From Flavobacterium nitratireducens (GTDB taxonomy: Bacteria; Bacteroidota; Bacteroidia; Flavobacteriales; Flavobacteriaceae): DNA of 64,000 nucleotides. The position numbers were made by a program, and so were the translations under genes. Below, one piece after another: positions 1 through 9,217 of this stretch. The DNA is taken from assembly GCF_029625335.1 (NCBI RefSeq), contig NZ_CP121111.1:186001-250000 (forward strand), in the 5' to 3' direction. Position 1 is the first letter of the stretch; every line of letters begins with the position of its first letter. Under the pieces are notes generated by a model, which was given only the letters and a program-made list of their open reading frames with translations, made no database searches and had not been told where the DNA came from.

Positions 1-1
1 A

Positions 2-625
2 GGTACTTTTACCGCTTCAGCTTTTATCAATAATATGAAAAGCATGGTAGATGCTTTGGTTTATGAAGTACGAAAGGAAACTACTCATGCTAATATTTCG
101 CATACAGCAAGTATTCAAAAACAGGAGGCTGCAGTCGAGAAAAAGCAGTCAGCGGGAATTGCTGCTGAGGTTTGTCCTAAATGTAAAACGACCACTTTAA
201 TAAAAGGAAAATCGGCTTTTGGATGTAGAAACCACAAGTCTGGTTGTGATTTTGTATTGCCTTTTGTTTTTGCAGAGAAAAAAATATCCGAAAATCAATA
301 TTTGCGTTTGCTCCAAAAAGGTTCAACCGTAAATCTAAAAGATTTTAAAACAAAATCCAGAAATGTAGAAGGTTTACTTCGTTTTGATGATGATTTTAAA
401 TTGGTTTTAGAACCAAAGAAAACCGTTCAAAAAGAACCTTCTGATGCTTTGTTTTGTCCTAAATGTCAACAAGGAACTATCATGAAAGGGAAAACTGCTT
501 ATGGCTGTAGTTCATTTCGATTGGGATGTGATTTTAGGGTCTCTTTTGATACGGTTAGAGAAAAATTAAAAGACCAAAAACCTACTAAAGAATTGGTTTA
601 TGCTATTTTGAAAGAGGGGTTTTAG
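2..625 (+). CDS. topB: DNA topoisomerase III, C-terminal part (5' end outside window)
   Basis: The reading frame is open from the first bases of the window, so only about 207 C-terminal residues are seen. They contain two zinc-ribbon-like modules, each starting CPKC and followed by a K-G-K-(S/T)-A-(F/Y)-G-C segment and a final CDF. This is the usual tail of Bacteroidota type IA topoisomerase III, which relaxes and decatenates DNA by passing single strands. The catalytic tyrosine domain lies upstream of the window. The first ATG in frame (base 35) is internal, because the frame continues upstream of it. A strong hairpin terminator follows the stop codon. Assignment rests on the tail only, so a different type IA topoisomerase paralogue is possible. 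Confidence 0.8.
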   Translation, partial: GTFTASAFINNMKSMVDALVYEVRKETTHANISHTASIQKQEAAVEKKQSAGIAAEVCPKCKTTTLIKGKSAFGCRNHKSGCDFVLPFVFAEKKISENQYLRLLQKGSTVNLKDFKTKSRNVEGLLRFDDDFKLVLEPKKTVQKEPSDALFCPKCQQGTIMKGKTAYGCSSFRLGCDFRVSFDTVREKLKDQKPTKELVYAILKEGF

Positions 626-648
626 ATATTTCTTTTATTCAATTATTT

Positions 649-680
649 AAACTCGTAAACAATTTGTTTGCGAGTTTTTT
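649..680 (+). terminator. Rho-independent terminator after topB
   Basis: A 14-bp stem (bases 649-662 with 664-678, one G-T wobble) with a very short loop is followed by a run of T. It lies 24 bases after the topB stop and points in the same direction. Confidence 0.8.
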
Positions 681-719
681 TGTAAGTAGTATTTAAAGAG
701 TTATTTTCTGTTGATTAAA

Positions 720-1202
720 TTACAAGATTATGTTTTTTTCATTAACGGAATATTGATACTTTAGAAATTCTCTTGTATGACATAGTGCAGTTTCATATTT
801 CTTATAAGTGTTAATCGAGAATTCTTTTCCAATTAAGTCTTTCATTCGTTTGTTATGGTCTTCAAAAATTAAAATCAGTTTACGTTGTTTTTCTTCAATA
901 CCTAAAAATTTATTCTTGAAAGTTTGAGCATTAATTTCCTGGTTGTTGTTAACCATCCATTTTTCTGTTTCATAGGCTTTGTTTTTTAAAATATCGAGGT
1001 AACTATTTAATATCCTGGCTTCTTCTGAATTCCCTTTAATTTTGCCTGCTGTAACATTCCATTTTGATTTTTCTACAAACTTTGATGTGCTTAATTCAAT
1101 TCGAGTGCCGTTAATTGTTATTCTTTTATAAATGGGAAGTAAGCCGTTTTTTGAAGCTTTTGAACTTTTCACGTATAAAAGTATAGACATTTTGTGTTTC
1201 AT
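720..1202 (-). pseudogene. Truncated tyrosine recombinase/integrase (N-terminal part)
   Basis: The 160-residue product resembles the N-terminal half of Bacteroidota tyrosine recombinases. Residues about 1-95 match the arm-DNA-binding domain (start MKHKMSILLYVKSSK, then a segment around residues 50-60 with KSKWN), and residues about 100-155 the SAM-like core-binding domain. Complete members are about 400 residues and carry the R...HxxR...Y catalytic domain, which is absent here. The gene begins 372 bp downstream of the tmRNA 3' end, a classic integration site. I read it as the remnant of an element once inserted at ssrA. No other element genes are visible between them. Confidence 0.75.
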
Positions 1203-1298
1203 ATTGTGGTGACTTTATAGTTATTCAAATTAATTATTTACCTCTTAGTTGTCAAGATGTTCATCTTTTGAACTGCTTGCTATCACTGGCTTCAGAAG

Positions 1299-1343
1299 AA
1301 AATCGGTTACCCTAATTTTGCTTTTTTTGGGGTAACCGATTTT
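1299..1343. repeat. Perfect 14-bp inverted repeat upstream of the integrase remnant
   Basis: AAAATCGGTTACCC (1299-1312) and its exact complement GGGTAACCGATTTT (1330-1343) are separated by 17 bases. It lies about 100 bp upstream of the integrase start on the minus strand. It could be a recombinase or excisionase site, or a hairpin in the integrase leader. The rest of the 371-bp gap between the integrase remnant and ssrA holds only the two hairpins listed next. Confidence 0.6.
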
Positions 1344-1394
1344 ACCACCAATGATTTGAGATTTAATAGATAATTTGAATAGTACCAAAAACAA

Positions 1395-1428
1395 AAAAGC
1401 CTGTAAATCATACGATTTACAGGCTTTT
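1395..1428. terminator. Hairpin, probable terminator
   Basis: AAAAGCCTGTAAATC (1395-1409), loop ATAC, then the exact complement to 1428. A-runs flank the left arm and the right arm ends in TTTT, so it could stop transcription from either side. No gene ends immediately before it on the plus strand. Confidence 0.55.
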
Positions 1429-1531
1429 GAATCAATTTGAATTTGTTTTAGTGGAGTGAATGGTGTTTTAATTGAACACCTTCTTCCAATTTTAACTTTT
1501 TTAGATAGAATTAAAAAGCATTAATATAAAA

Positions 1532-1565
1532 AAATGACGCCAATTGTCTTTCAATGGCGTCATTT
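1532..1565 (-). terminator. Terminator of the tmRNA gene
   Basis: The 11-bp arms AAATGACGCCA (1532-1542) and TGGCGTCATTT (1555-1565) lie just past the tmRNA 3' end on the minus strand and are followed by a T-rich stretch on that strand. Confidence 0.75.
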
Positions 1566-1573
1566 GGCATTTG

Positions 1574-1968
1574 TGGAGTCGCCGGGAATCGAACCCGGGT
1601 CCAAACAAGCAACTAAAGAGCTTTCTACACGCTTATTTCCTGATTGAATTTTCGATAGGATGCTAGGCCAGAAACAGCCACATACTACTTAGCTTCTTAA
1701 TTTTCGAAATCTGCCCGAAGCTAACAGAAATCTAGGTCTATTTTTACGGTTCCCCTGTACTGACCGCCATAAACCAAGGCTTTCAAGGAGAATCCAGCTT
1801 CCCTACCTTGTAGGGACGTGGCGTAATCGTACTATAATTCGGATTATGCAGCTAAAGCGTAAGTATTTTCGCCGTTTAAAAGTTCGAGATCTTATATTTA
1901 CGAGCAAGGTCTCAATGCTCGACGTGCTTACTGTTCAATTCGACTTGCTGTCAAAACCAGTCGACCCC
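1574..1968 (-). ncRNA. ssrA: Transfer-messenger RNA (tmRNA)
   Basis: tmRNA rescues ribosomes stalled on broken mRNA and tags the nascent peptide for proteolysis. The 5' end (1968) begins GGGGTCGACTGGTTTTGACA, and the 3' end reads GGTTCGATTCCCGGCGACTC followed by CA. The 7-bp acceptor stem GGGGTCG/CGACTCC forms with one G-T pair, the T-arm GGTTCGA is intact and CCA is encoded (3' end at 1574). The resume codon GGC is at 1871-1873 and the tag reads GENTYALAA, followed by TAA at 1844-1846. With the charged alanine the tag is AGENTYALAA, a typical Bacteroidota form. About 395 nt, transcribed on the minus strand. Confidence 0.96.
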
Positions 1969-2055
1969 CAGTTTTGTAAAGTATTCAAATCATAATTTGA
2001 GTGCGCGAATATACAATTTTATAGTTTAATATCACTATTAGCATAGTAGCAAAAA

Positions 2056-3261
2056 TTATTCCTCATTATCATCTTTACCTAATTTAAATGGATAGTCTCC
2101 AAATAAGGGAGCTAATTTTTTAACCTGATAGGTCTTTGTAGTGTATTTATTTGATAAGGAGATAATGGTCACATGTTCTTTCAGCAAGGTTATATACGAT
2201 GATGTATTCCCATGCCACCAACCGTTATGGAAATAGAAATTTTGTCCTGTTTCCCAATTAATCATTCGGATTCCTAATCCATAATTTTTTTCTCCTTTAC
2301 GTTCTTGGCTAAAAGGGGTATAGACCATTTTTAATAATTTTGGATTTAAAAAATTTGGATTATTTCGAGCCAAATCAAATTTTAGTAAATCTCTAGGTGT
2401 CGAATAAATGTTTTTGTCTCCGTATATGGCATCTAGATAATCTTTTCCTATTTCGACTTTGTTTCCTTTGTAGGAAGGAACAATGGAATCTTTATCTCTT
2501 TCATAATCAAAAACAAAAGTGTGGTTCATACCCAAAGGTTTGAAAATCATACGTTCCATTGCTTTATGGTAACTTTGACCTGTCGCTTTTTCGATAATTA
2601 ATGCCAAAACGGCATAATTGGTGTTGCAATAAGCAAAACGAGTATTTGTTCTGGATTCTAAGCCAATTTCTTTTGTGGCCATTAAGTGAACAATATCTTT
2701 GTTGCTTAGAATATTATGTCGATCCCAAACACCATCTTTTTTGTCTGTAAAATAGGCGTAATTGCGCATACCACTTCGATGATTTAGTAGCATTTTTACT
2801 GTTACTTCGGGAAAAGGAAAATTTCGAATTATGGTATTTACTTTTTGATCTAAACCAATTCTTTTGGCATCAATTAATTTTAGTACGGCAGCCGCTGTTA
2901 GAATTTTACTAACTGATGCTAAATGCAATGGGGTCGTAGCAGTAATAGGCCTCTCGTCTCTAAAATTAGCCATACCTTCATATTTTTCAAAGATAATTTT
3001 GCCATTTTGAGCCACTAAAAAACTACCATTCATGCTGTTATTAGGCCAGTTTTTATTGTAAAAACGTTCAATAGCATTTTTTTTAGTATATATATATTGA
3101 GCGGATAATTTTGGGAGTTTTTTAGTTGGAGGCTCCATGTGAGGCATGGTGTCCTTTGGTTTTTGGTTTTCAGCAGCCTCTTTATTCTTTTGATTACAAG
3201 AACTCAAAACTAAGATTAGGAGGAGTAATTGTAGTATATTTGTCTTTTTTATAAAATTCAT
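2056..3261 (-). CDS. Serine hydrolase, class C beta-lactamase-like lipoprotein
   Basis: A 401-residue exported protein with a lipoprotein signal: basic start, leucine-rich core and lipobox LSSC (Cys22), so it is probably anchored to a membrane. The beta-lactamase/transpeptidase fold (PF00144) shows the SxxK motif ASVSK (Ser116, Lys119), a Y-C-N motif in the middle (second catalytic motif YxN) and a C-terminal HNG in place of the HTG/KTG motif. Members are DD-peptidases, esterases or peptidases; the substrate cannot be told from sequence. It is transcribed alone, between ssrA and a divergent dehydrogenase gene. The start is supported by the signal peptide that follows directly. Confidence 0.85.
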   Translation of the reverse strand: MNFIKKTNILQLLLLILVLSSCNQKNKEAAENQKPKDTMPHMEPPTKKLPKLSAQYIYTKKNAIERFYNKNWPNNSMNGSFLVAQNGKIIFEKYEGMANFRDERPITATTPLHLASVSKILTAAAVLKLIDAKRIGLDQKVNTIIRNFPFPEVTVKMLLNHRSGMRNYAYFTDKKDGVWDRHNILSNKDIVHLMATKEIGLESRTNTRFAYCNTNYAVLALIIEKATGQSYHKAMERMIFKPLGMNHTFVFDYERDKDSIVPSYKGNKVEIGKDYLDAIYGDKNIYSTPRDLLKFDLARNNPNFLNPKLLKMVYTPFSQERKGEKNYGLGIRMINWETGQNFYFHNGWWHGNTSSYITLLKEHVTIISLSNKYTTKTYQVKKLAPLFGDYPFKLGKDDNEE

Positions 3262-3281
3262 TTTCGCGAGTACTATATTCG

Positions 3282-3289
3282 CAAATATA
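3282..3289 (-). promoter_or_regulatory. Bacteroidota -7 box for the serine hydrolase
   Basis: TATATTTG on the minus strand matches TAnnTTTG, the Bacteroidota -7 element, 21 bases upstream of the start codon. No well-placed -33 TTG was found. Confidence 0.45.
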
Positions 3290-3445
3290 TAGAATCAAAT
3301 AATTTTGGGCGTTGTTTTTTTTAACGTTAACAGATTTTTTTGAAAGTTTTGAGGAGCATTTTTTCTATGTTTTTGGCTTTCAGCTTCTAATGAATTTTGA
3401 AGAATAAAATAGATTTATCACAAGAAATATAAGGAATCTTACATT

Positions 3446-4654
3446 ATGAAATTTGGAATACTACAAGAAAGAAAAATCCCTGCTGACAGACGTGTTGTTT
3501 TTTCTCCTAAAGAGCTAATAAAATTACAATCGCTTTATCCTGAATTAAGTATAAAGGTAGAAAGTTCTCCAATTCGAGTTTTCTCTGATTTGGAATATCA
3601 AAATGAAGGGATCGTTGTTAGTGATGATGTTTCTGATTGTGACGTTTTAATTGGAGTAAAAGAAGTTCCTGCAGCGCATTTGATTCCAAATAAAACTTAT
3701 TTCTTTTTTTCACACACTATTAAAAAGCAGCCTTATAATAGAGGTTTACTTCAAGCTTTATTGGCTAAAAATATTGATTTTTATGACCATGAAACCCTTG
3801 TAGATGTTCAAAATAACCGTTTAATTGGTTTTGGTCGTTATGCAGGAATGGTAGGAACTTATAATAGTATTCGTGCATTTGGAATTAAATTTGAGTTATT
3901 CAAATTGCCTAAAGCCGAAACACTTTCAGGAAAGGAAGATTTAATTCGCTATTTAAAACGAGTGGTACTTCCACCGATTAAATTTGTGGTGACGGGAAAA
4001 GGAAAAGTAGGCGCTGGTGTCAAAGAAATTTTGGATGCTATTAAGGTGAAATCGGTAAAGGTTGAGAATTTCTTGACTAAAAATTATACACAATCGGTAT
4101 ATACGCAAATCGATGTTTTGGATTACAATCAAAGAAAAGACGGAGCAGTTTTGGATAATAACGATTTCTTTAAAAATCCTAAGGATTACGAAAGTAATTT
4201 TGAACGATTTACCAAAGTTTCGGATATAGTAATTACAGGTCATTTTCATGCCAATGAATCTCCTGCGATTTTAACGCAAGAGATGTTAAAGGCTAAAGAT
4301 TGTAAAATAAAAGTAGTAGGCGATATCTCTTGTGATATCAACGGTCCTGTTGCCTGTACTTTGCGTTCCTCTACTATTGATGAACCTTTTTATGGTTATT
4401 TACCTTCAGAAAACAAAGAAGTTGATATCTTTCATCCTGCTGCTATTGTGGTGATGGCAGTCGATAATTTACCTTGCGAATTACCTAAAGATGCCAGTGA
4501 AGGTTTTGGTCAAATGTTCATCGAAAAAGTAATCCCTGCTTTTTTTGATGGCGATAAAGATGGAATTCTAGAAAGAGCCAAAATCACTGAAAATGGTAAA
4601 TTGACAGCTAGGTTTTCGTATTTGCAAGATTTTGTAGATAATAAATATGTCTAA
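3446..4654 (+). CDS. Saccharopine dehydrogenase (lysine-forming)/alanine dehydrogenase family oxidoreductase
   Basis: The 402-residue product belongs to the alanine dehydrogenase/transhydrogenase superfamily. It opens with MKFGILQERKIPADRRVVF, the usual substrate-side start. Residues about 125-140 hold GFGRYAGMVGTYNSIRA, typical of lysine-forming saccharopine dehydrogenases, followed by a nucleotide-binding segment with FVVTGKGKVGAGV. The family oxidises saccharopine or a related amino acid with NAD. In Bacteroidota the physiological substrate is often unproven, so I give no gene symbol. It is monocistronic and convergent with fumC across a palindrome-rich junction. Confidence 0.75.
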   Translation: MKFGILQERKIPADRRVVFSPKELIKLQSLYPELSIKVESSPIRVFSDLEYQNEGIVVSDDVSDCDVLIGVKEVPAAHLIPNKTYFFFSHTIKKQPYNRGLLQALLAKNIDFYDHETLVDVQNNRLIGFGRYAGMVGTYNSIRAFGIKFELFKLPKAETLSGKEDLIRYLKRVVLPPIKFVVTGKGKVGAGVKEILDAIKVKSVKVENFLTKNYTQSVYTQIDVLDYNQRKDGAVLDNNDFFKNPKDYESNFERFTKVSDIVITGHFHANESPAILTQEMLKAKDCKIKVVGDISCDINGPVACTLRSSTIDEPFYGYLPSENKEVDIFHPAAIVVMAVDNLPCELPKDASEGFGQMFIEKVIPAFFDGDKDGILERAKITENGKLTARFSYLQDFVDNKYV

Positions 4655-4657
4655 AAA

Positions 4658-4782
4658 TAACCGCAAAACACGCTAAGAAATTGTTTAAGAAATTTAAATG
4701 AAAACGCAAAGTTCGCAAAGCTTTGTGGACTTTGCGTTTTATCAATACAATCCGAATAAAAAACTTGCGAACTTTGCGGTTA
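4658..4782. repeat. Nested palindromes between convergent genes (dispersed CGCAAAG-type repeat)
   Basis: The outer arms are TAACCGCAAA (4658-4667) and TTTGCGGTTA (4773-4782). Inside, bases 4701-4720 and 4721-4740 form a 20-bp palindrome with no loop bases and only two mismatches, both able to form G-U pairs in RNA. It probably acts as a two-way terminator for the dehydrogenase and fumC. Similar CTTTGCG/CTTTGTG phrases occur near 22010, 50440, 53940 and 57950. Confidence 0.7.
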
Positions 4783-4786
4783 AAAA

Positions 4787-6172
4787 TCACACCATCTCTT
4801 CTGGTTTTACCCAATTATCAAAATCCTCAGCAGTTATATAGCCCAAACGGATAGCTTCTTCCTTGAGATTAGTGCCGTTTTTATGAGCCGTTTGAGCAAT
4901 TTCGGCAGCTTTGTAATATCCAATTTTAGTATTCAATGCGGTAACCAACATTAACGAATTGTCCAATAATTCTTTGATACGTTTGTAATTGGGTTCGATG
5001 CCTTGAGCACAATGTTCATCGAATGAGGCACAGGCATCTCCTAACAAGTTTGCCGATTGTAGAAAGTTGGCTGCTATCATGGGTTTAAAAACATTCAGTT
5101 CGTAATGTCCTTGCATACCTCCGATACTTATTGCCACATCATTTCCCATAATTTGAGCACAAACCATAGTTAATGCTTCGCATTGAGTAGGATTGACTTT
5201 TCCAGGCATGATGGATGAACCGGGTTCGTTTTCAGGAATTAGAATTTCACCAATTCCTGATCGTGGTCCTGATGCAAGCATTCTGATATCATTGGCAATT
5301 TTGTTCAAAGAAACAGCTAATTGTTTCAAAGCGCCGTGTGATTCTACCATCGCATCATGTGCCGCTAAGGCTTCAAATTTATTGGTTGCAGTTACAAATG
5401 GAAGCCCAGTAAATAGGGAAATATATTCGGCTGCTTTTGTGTTATAGCCTTTTGGTGTGTTTAGTCCGGTTCCTACGGCGGTTCCTCCTAAAGCCAATTC
5501 CGACAAATGAGGAAGTGTGTTTTTTAATGCTTTCAATCCGTGGCTGAGTTGAGCTACATATCCTGATAGTTCTTGACCTAAAGTGATTGGTGTAGCATCC
5601 ATTAGATGAGTTCGGCCAATTTTTACTACATCTTTAAATGCTTTCGATTTCAAATCTAATGTATCTCGTAATTGTTCAACTCCAGGAATTGTCTTTTCAA
5701 CAAGGGTTTTATATGCAGCAATGTGCATTGCAGTAGGGAAGGTGTCATTAGAAGATTGTGATTTGTTCACATCATCATTGGCTTTTATAAAAGAGGCGTC
5801 TTCGCCAATTTTCAATCCTTTTAAAATTTGTGATCTGTTAGCAATGACTTCATTGACATTCATATTGCTTTGTGTTCCGGAGCCCGTTTGCCAAATCACT
5901 AAAGGGAATTGATCTTCTAACTTTCCTTCTAAAATTTCATCACAAACGCTCGCAATAGCATCTCTTTTATCAATACTTAAAACACCTAAATCACAATTAG
6001 CGAAAGCAGCTGCTTTTTTTAAATAAGCAAAACCAATAATAATTGCTGTAGGCATTGCAGCCGAAGGACCAATTTTGAAATTATTTCGGGAACGTTCGGT
6101 TTGTGCGCCCCAATATTTGTCAGCAGGAACTTTAACTTCTCCCATGGTGTCTTTTTCTATTCGGTATTGCAT
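4787..6172 (-). CDS. fumC: Class II fumarate hydratase
   Basis: The 461-residue enzyme reversibly hydrates fumarate to malate in the TCA cycle, without an Fe-S cluster. The superfamily signature [11 protein letters not shown] lies near residue 318. The fumarase phrases [18 protein letters not shown] (near 95-115), [13 protein letters not shown] and [10 protein letters not shown] are all present, separating it from aspartase and argininosuccinate lyase. Length is normal for the homotetrameric class II type. The start [22 protein letters not shown] is the family's usual N-terminus. It is monocistronic, on the minus strand. Confidence 0.95.
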   Translation of the reverse strand: MQYRIEKDTMGEVKVPADKYWGAQTERSRNNFKIGPSAAMPTAIIIGFAYLKKAAAFANCDLGVLSIDKRDAIASVCDEILEGKLEDQFPLVIWQTGSGTQSNMNVNEVIANRSQILKGLKIGEDASFIKANDDVNKSQSSNDTFPTAMHIAAYKTLVEKTIPGVEQLRDTLDLKSKAFKDVVKIGRTHLMDATPITLGQELSGYVAQLSHGLKALKNTLPHLSELALGGTAVGTGLNTPKGYNTKAAEYISLFTGLPFVTATNKFEALAAHDAMVESHGALKQLAVSLNKIANDIRMLASGPRSGIGEILIPENEPGSSIMPGKVNPTQCEALTMVCAQIMGNDVAISIGGMQGHYELNVFKPMIAANFLQSANLLGDACASFDEHCAQGIEPNYKRIKELLDNSLMLVTALNTKIGYYKAAEIAQTAHKNGTNLKEEAIRLGYITAEDFDNWVKPEEMV

Positions 6173-6284
6173 GATTATGAATTTGTTTTTAGGCGATTTT
6201 AGCTTGATTGACTTTTTTAATTAACAAAAGGCTGTTTAAATGTACGCATAAATGTATTTTTATGAAAATTGACAGCTGATTTTA

Positions 6285-6315
6285 TTGCTAAGAAAAAAAT
6301 TAACTGCTACATTTG
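6285..6315 (+). promoter_or_regulatory. Bacteroidota promoter for a small membrane protein
   Basis: TTG at 6285-6287, 20 bases, then TACATTTG at 6308-6315. This fits the TTG-N19-TAnnTTTG promoter. Transcription would start near 6320, so the ATG at 6342 rather than any upstream start is the translation start. Confidence 0.7.
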
Positions 6316-6341
6316 TGGCTACATTCAAAATTCCGGAAAAC

Positions 6342-6506
6342 ATGTTTGAATTTTCACAGTATTTAGGCTTTTTACTTTTCTTAACCATCCTTACTATGGG
6401 ATTTTGGTTAATGTTTTTCCTAGTGAGCTTCGTATCTTATTGGGTAGGTGGTGCTGCTTGGGAAAGATTCAAAGAAAAGAAAGCAAAAAATCAAGAATCT
6501 CTATAA
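6342..6506 (+). CDS. Small membrane protein of unknown function
   Basis: A 54-residue product starting MFEFSQYLGFLLF. Residues about 7-38 are strongly hydrophobic (one or two membrane segments), and the tail is basic and charged (KEKKAKNQE). No family is recognised. It is supported as a real gene by a well-formed promoter directly upstream, the start position 27 bases past the -7 box, and a strong terminator 15 bases after the stop. It is a self-contained single-gene unit between divergent fumC and the convergent beta-barrel gene. Confidence 0.6.
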   Translation: MFEFSQYLGFLLFLTILTMGFWLMFFLVSFVSYWVGGAAWERFKEKKAKNQESL

Positions 6507-6520
6507 TGGAGATTTAATAA

Positions 6521-6550
6521 AAAAGGATTCGTTTTACGAATCCTTTTTTT
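6521..6550 (+). terminator. Terminator of the small membrane protein gene
   Basis: AAAAGGATTCG (6521-6531), loop TTTTA, CGAATCCTTTT (6537-6547), then more T. A perfect 11-bp stem. Confidence 0.85.
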
Positions 6551-6580
6551 ATGTTCAAAAATTAAATTCCAATAAAAAAT

Positions 6581-6619
6581 CCAAATTCCAATATTTACAT
6601 TTGGAATTTGGCTTTTTTT
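6581..6619. terminator. Second hairpin with T-run
   Basis: CCAAATTCCAA (6581-6591) and TTGGAATTTGG (6601-6611) pair perfectly and are followed by CTTTTTTT. It may back up the preceding terminator, and on the other strand may end the beta-barrel gene whose stop is at 6639. Confidence 0.75.
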
Positions 6620-6638
6620 ATTTGGGTATTCTTAAATA

Positions 6639-9128
6639 TTATCCTGGGAATTCACCGCCGTCACCACCGCCGTCATTGTTATTTCTTTGTTGCTTAGGTT
6701 TATCCGTTTTTTTCATGTTCAAACGGTAAGTAAAAGATAGATTGAATTGTCTTCTTCTCCATTGGTATTCACTATATGAAATAACACTTGGTAAGTTTAC
6801 ATCATTTTTCATTTTTCTGGAATTGAAAAGATCACTCACATTAAAAGCAATTGTTCCTTTATCTTTCAAAATATCTTTACTAAATGCCGTATTGATAACG
6901 TAGTTTCCTAAACTCTTACCTTGAGCTGTTTTTCTTGGTCCAAAATACATTCCATTAATTTGCCAATCAATTTTATATGGTAATGTTAATCTAGAACTTA
7001 CTCTAGAGAACCAAGAGAAAGCCTCATTATTAAGTTCTTGTGTTTTTACTTCGTTGTTAACATTGGTATAGGTATAACTTCCAGTAGTTTTAGAATTTGA
7101 TAAATTGAAACTACTATTTAATTTCCATGTTTTGGTAGGATTGTAATTTAGTGTAAATTCAAATCCAAATTGTTGTTCCTTAGCAAGATTGATAGGACTA
7201 CTTAAAACTACAGGATTATTACCCACATAATCTCCTGTTTCTGTTCTTACAAAAGAGAAAACATCTTTTGTGTTTTCAAAAAACATCGAAGTACTAAATG
7301 TTACTTTTTCCCATTTTTTTAAATATCCTAAATCAAATTTATCTGTAAATGAAGGATCTAAATCAGGATTACCTCTAAACAGGTTAATATTACTCGAATA
7401 GTTGGTGGCTGGATTTAAGAAACGTCCTCTAGGTCTTGATAATCGTTTACTGTAACTTAAAGAAACACTGCTTTCATCTGAAATTTCATAGTTGATGAAT
7501 GCGCTTGGGAAAAAGTTATTGTACTTTTTGGTATTGAAATTTTGGGTATCTAAAAGGTTTACGTCAATTTTAGTATCTTCCCAACGTAAGCCAAATAGAT
7601 AAGAGATTTTCTTTAATTTAAATCCATATTGTGTGTACAAAGCATTGATACGCTCATTGTATTCTAAAGTATTCGATAGGAAACTATTTATTGGATTTCC
7701 TTGATCATCAGTGGTAACACTATAAATGTTGTCTAGGTTATTAAAATTCCCTTTATATCCCATTTCAAATTGGCTACCATTTTCAAAAGGTAAAACATAA
7801 TCAGTTTGAACTTGAATCATGTTTTGTTTTTGTTTGTTAAAGGTAGAGTCATACGTTGCTGGGGTGTTACTGTTTAAGGTTTCATCGGTAATTAGAGCAT
7901 TTTCAGTGTCATTATTCGTAGCGTATGAAAAATCAACGGTTAATTTGTGCCCATTATCATTGAAGTTTTTTAAGAAGTTAGAAGCAAACTCGGTGTCGTT
8001 TCCATTATCATCTCCTTCGCTTAAACGGTAACGTTTAGAGATGAAATTATAACTTCCATCAAAAAAATTATAGTTAACTAAATCATTATTACTACCTCGA
8101 TCATCTCTGTAACTTATAGAATTTGTCCAAAAAGTATTAGGAGCTACGGTCCATTCTACACCTGTTTTACTGGAAATTCCTTTTCTTATACGTTCAGTAT
8201 TTTTATCTTCATTAGTATAACCAATGGTGTTTTTATTACTATCTAATAATTGAGAATAGGTTAAACCTGCACCTTCACTAGTTCTATAGTTGTATCCTGT
8301 AGAAGTGAAGAAGTTTAATTTTTTAGTTTTAAAATTCAAATCACCACTTAAACCATAGGTTTCTGGAATACCTGTTGAAGCGATAAAACTTCCATTAAAA
8401 CCTAAATTTTTTCCTTTTTTCAAAACAATATTTAAAATACCAGCACCACCTTCGGCATCGTATCTAGCGGATGGATTAGTAATTACTTCTACTTTATCGA
8501 TAGCATCTGCAGGAATTTGACGTAGTGCTTCGGCCATATTTAATGAGTTAGAAGGGCGTCCGTCAATAAAAATACGGACATTTTCATTACCACGTATACT
8601 TACATTTCCTTCTACGTCAACTGTTACCGAAGGTACATTTTCAAGCACATTGCTCACTGTTCCACCTTTTACAATCATATCTTGACCTACATTGTACACT
8701 TTTTTGTCTAATTTTATTTCAACTGTAGATTTTTCGGCACGTACAACTACTTCATTCAAAACAGCGGCGTCTTCAGAAAGAGCGATTGTTCCTAAATCGC
8801 TATTTTTTTCAAAAGAGCGATTGTTGAATTCAACCGCTTTAAAAGAAATAAATTCAATTTTGATGTTGTAGATTCCTGGTGCAACTTCAATTGCAAATCC
8901 TCCCTTAGCGTTCGTAATTCCTCCCGAAATCACTTTTGGATTTTTTGAATCAGTAATAGTAATTGTTGCGTATTCCAGCGGTTGTTTAGTTGTTTTTTCG
9001 ATTACTGTTCCAGTGATTTTCACTTTTTCCTTTGCTGGATCATTCACAGGGTCTATTGTTTTTGCGTAATTAGTAAGGCAAATAAAAAATAAACTAAGGC
9101 TTAAAAATAATTTAAAAGGTCGTTGCAT
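6639..9128 (-). CDS. TonB-dependent receptor-like outer membrane beta-barrel protein
   Basis: Chosen start is base 9128 (MQRPFKLFLSLSLFF), which gives a clear signal peptide; an upstream in-frame start would add 19 residues and bury it. The mature protein has a carboxypeptidase-regulatory-like Ig domain (VKITGTVIEKTTKQPLEYAT), then a plug domain (with GGTVSNVLENVPSVTVD and SIRGNENVRIFIDGRPS), then a long barrel matching the outer membrane protein beta-barrel family PF14905. The tail is rich in Asn, Asp and Gly. Such proteins resemble TonB receptors but often lack a SusD partner, as here; the cargo is unknown. It is monocistronic. Confidence 0.85.
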   Translation of the reverse strand: MQRPFKLFLSLSLFFICLTNYAKTIDPVNDPAKEKVKITGTVIEKTTKQPLEYATITITDSKNPKVISGGITNAKGGFAIEVAPGIYNIKIEFISFKAVEFNNRSFEKNSDLGTIALSEDAAVLNEVVVRAEKSTVEIKLDKKVYNVGQDMIVKGGTVSNVLENVPSVTVDVEGNVSIRGNENVRIFIDGRPSNSLNMAEALRQIPADAIDKVEVITNPSARYDAEGGAGILNIVLKKGKNLGFNGSFIASTGIPETYGLSGDLNFKTKKLNFFTSTGYNYRTSEGAGLTYSQLLDSNKNTIGYTNEDKNTERIRKGISSKTGVEWTVAPNTFWTNSISYRDDRGSNNDLVNYNFFDGSYNFISKRYRLSEGDDNGNDTEFASNFLKNFNDNGHKLTVDFSYATNNDTENALITDETLNSNTPATYDSTFNKQKQNMIQVQTDYVLPFENGSQFEMGYKGNFNNLDNIYSVTTDDQGNPINSFLSNTLEYNERINALYTQYGFKLKKISYLFGLRWEDTKIDVNLLDTQNFNTKKYNNFFPSAFINYEISDESSVSLSYSKRLSRPRGRFLNPATNYSSNINLFRGNPDLDPSFTDKFDLGYLKKWEKVTFSTSMFFENTKDVFSFVRTETGDYVGNNPVVLSSPINLAKEQQFGFEFTLNYNPTKTWKLNSSFNLSNSKTTGSYTYTNVNNEVKTQELNNEAFSWFSRVSSRLTLPYKIDWQINGMYFGPRKTAQGKSLGNYVINTAFSKDILKDKGTIAFNVSDLFNSRKMKNDVNLPSVISYSEYQWRRRQFNLSFTYRLNMKKTDKPKQQRNNNDGGGDGGEFPG

Positions 9129-9217
9129 TTTTGTTGTTTTATGTTTTTCCTTTGAATAAAAAAAACCGATTAGGTTTAAAACCAAGGATGTTAAATTGCT
9201 GTTAAAAAGTTATTTGT

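Noticed and set aside
4608..4814. Minus-strand open frame across the dehydrogenase-fumC junction
   Set aside because: It is produced by the nested palindrome and has no protein features.
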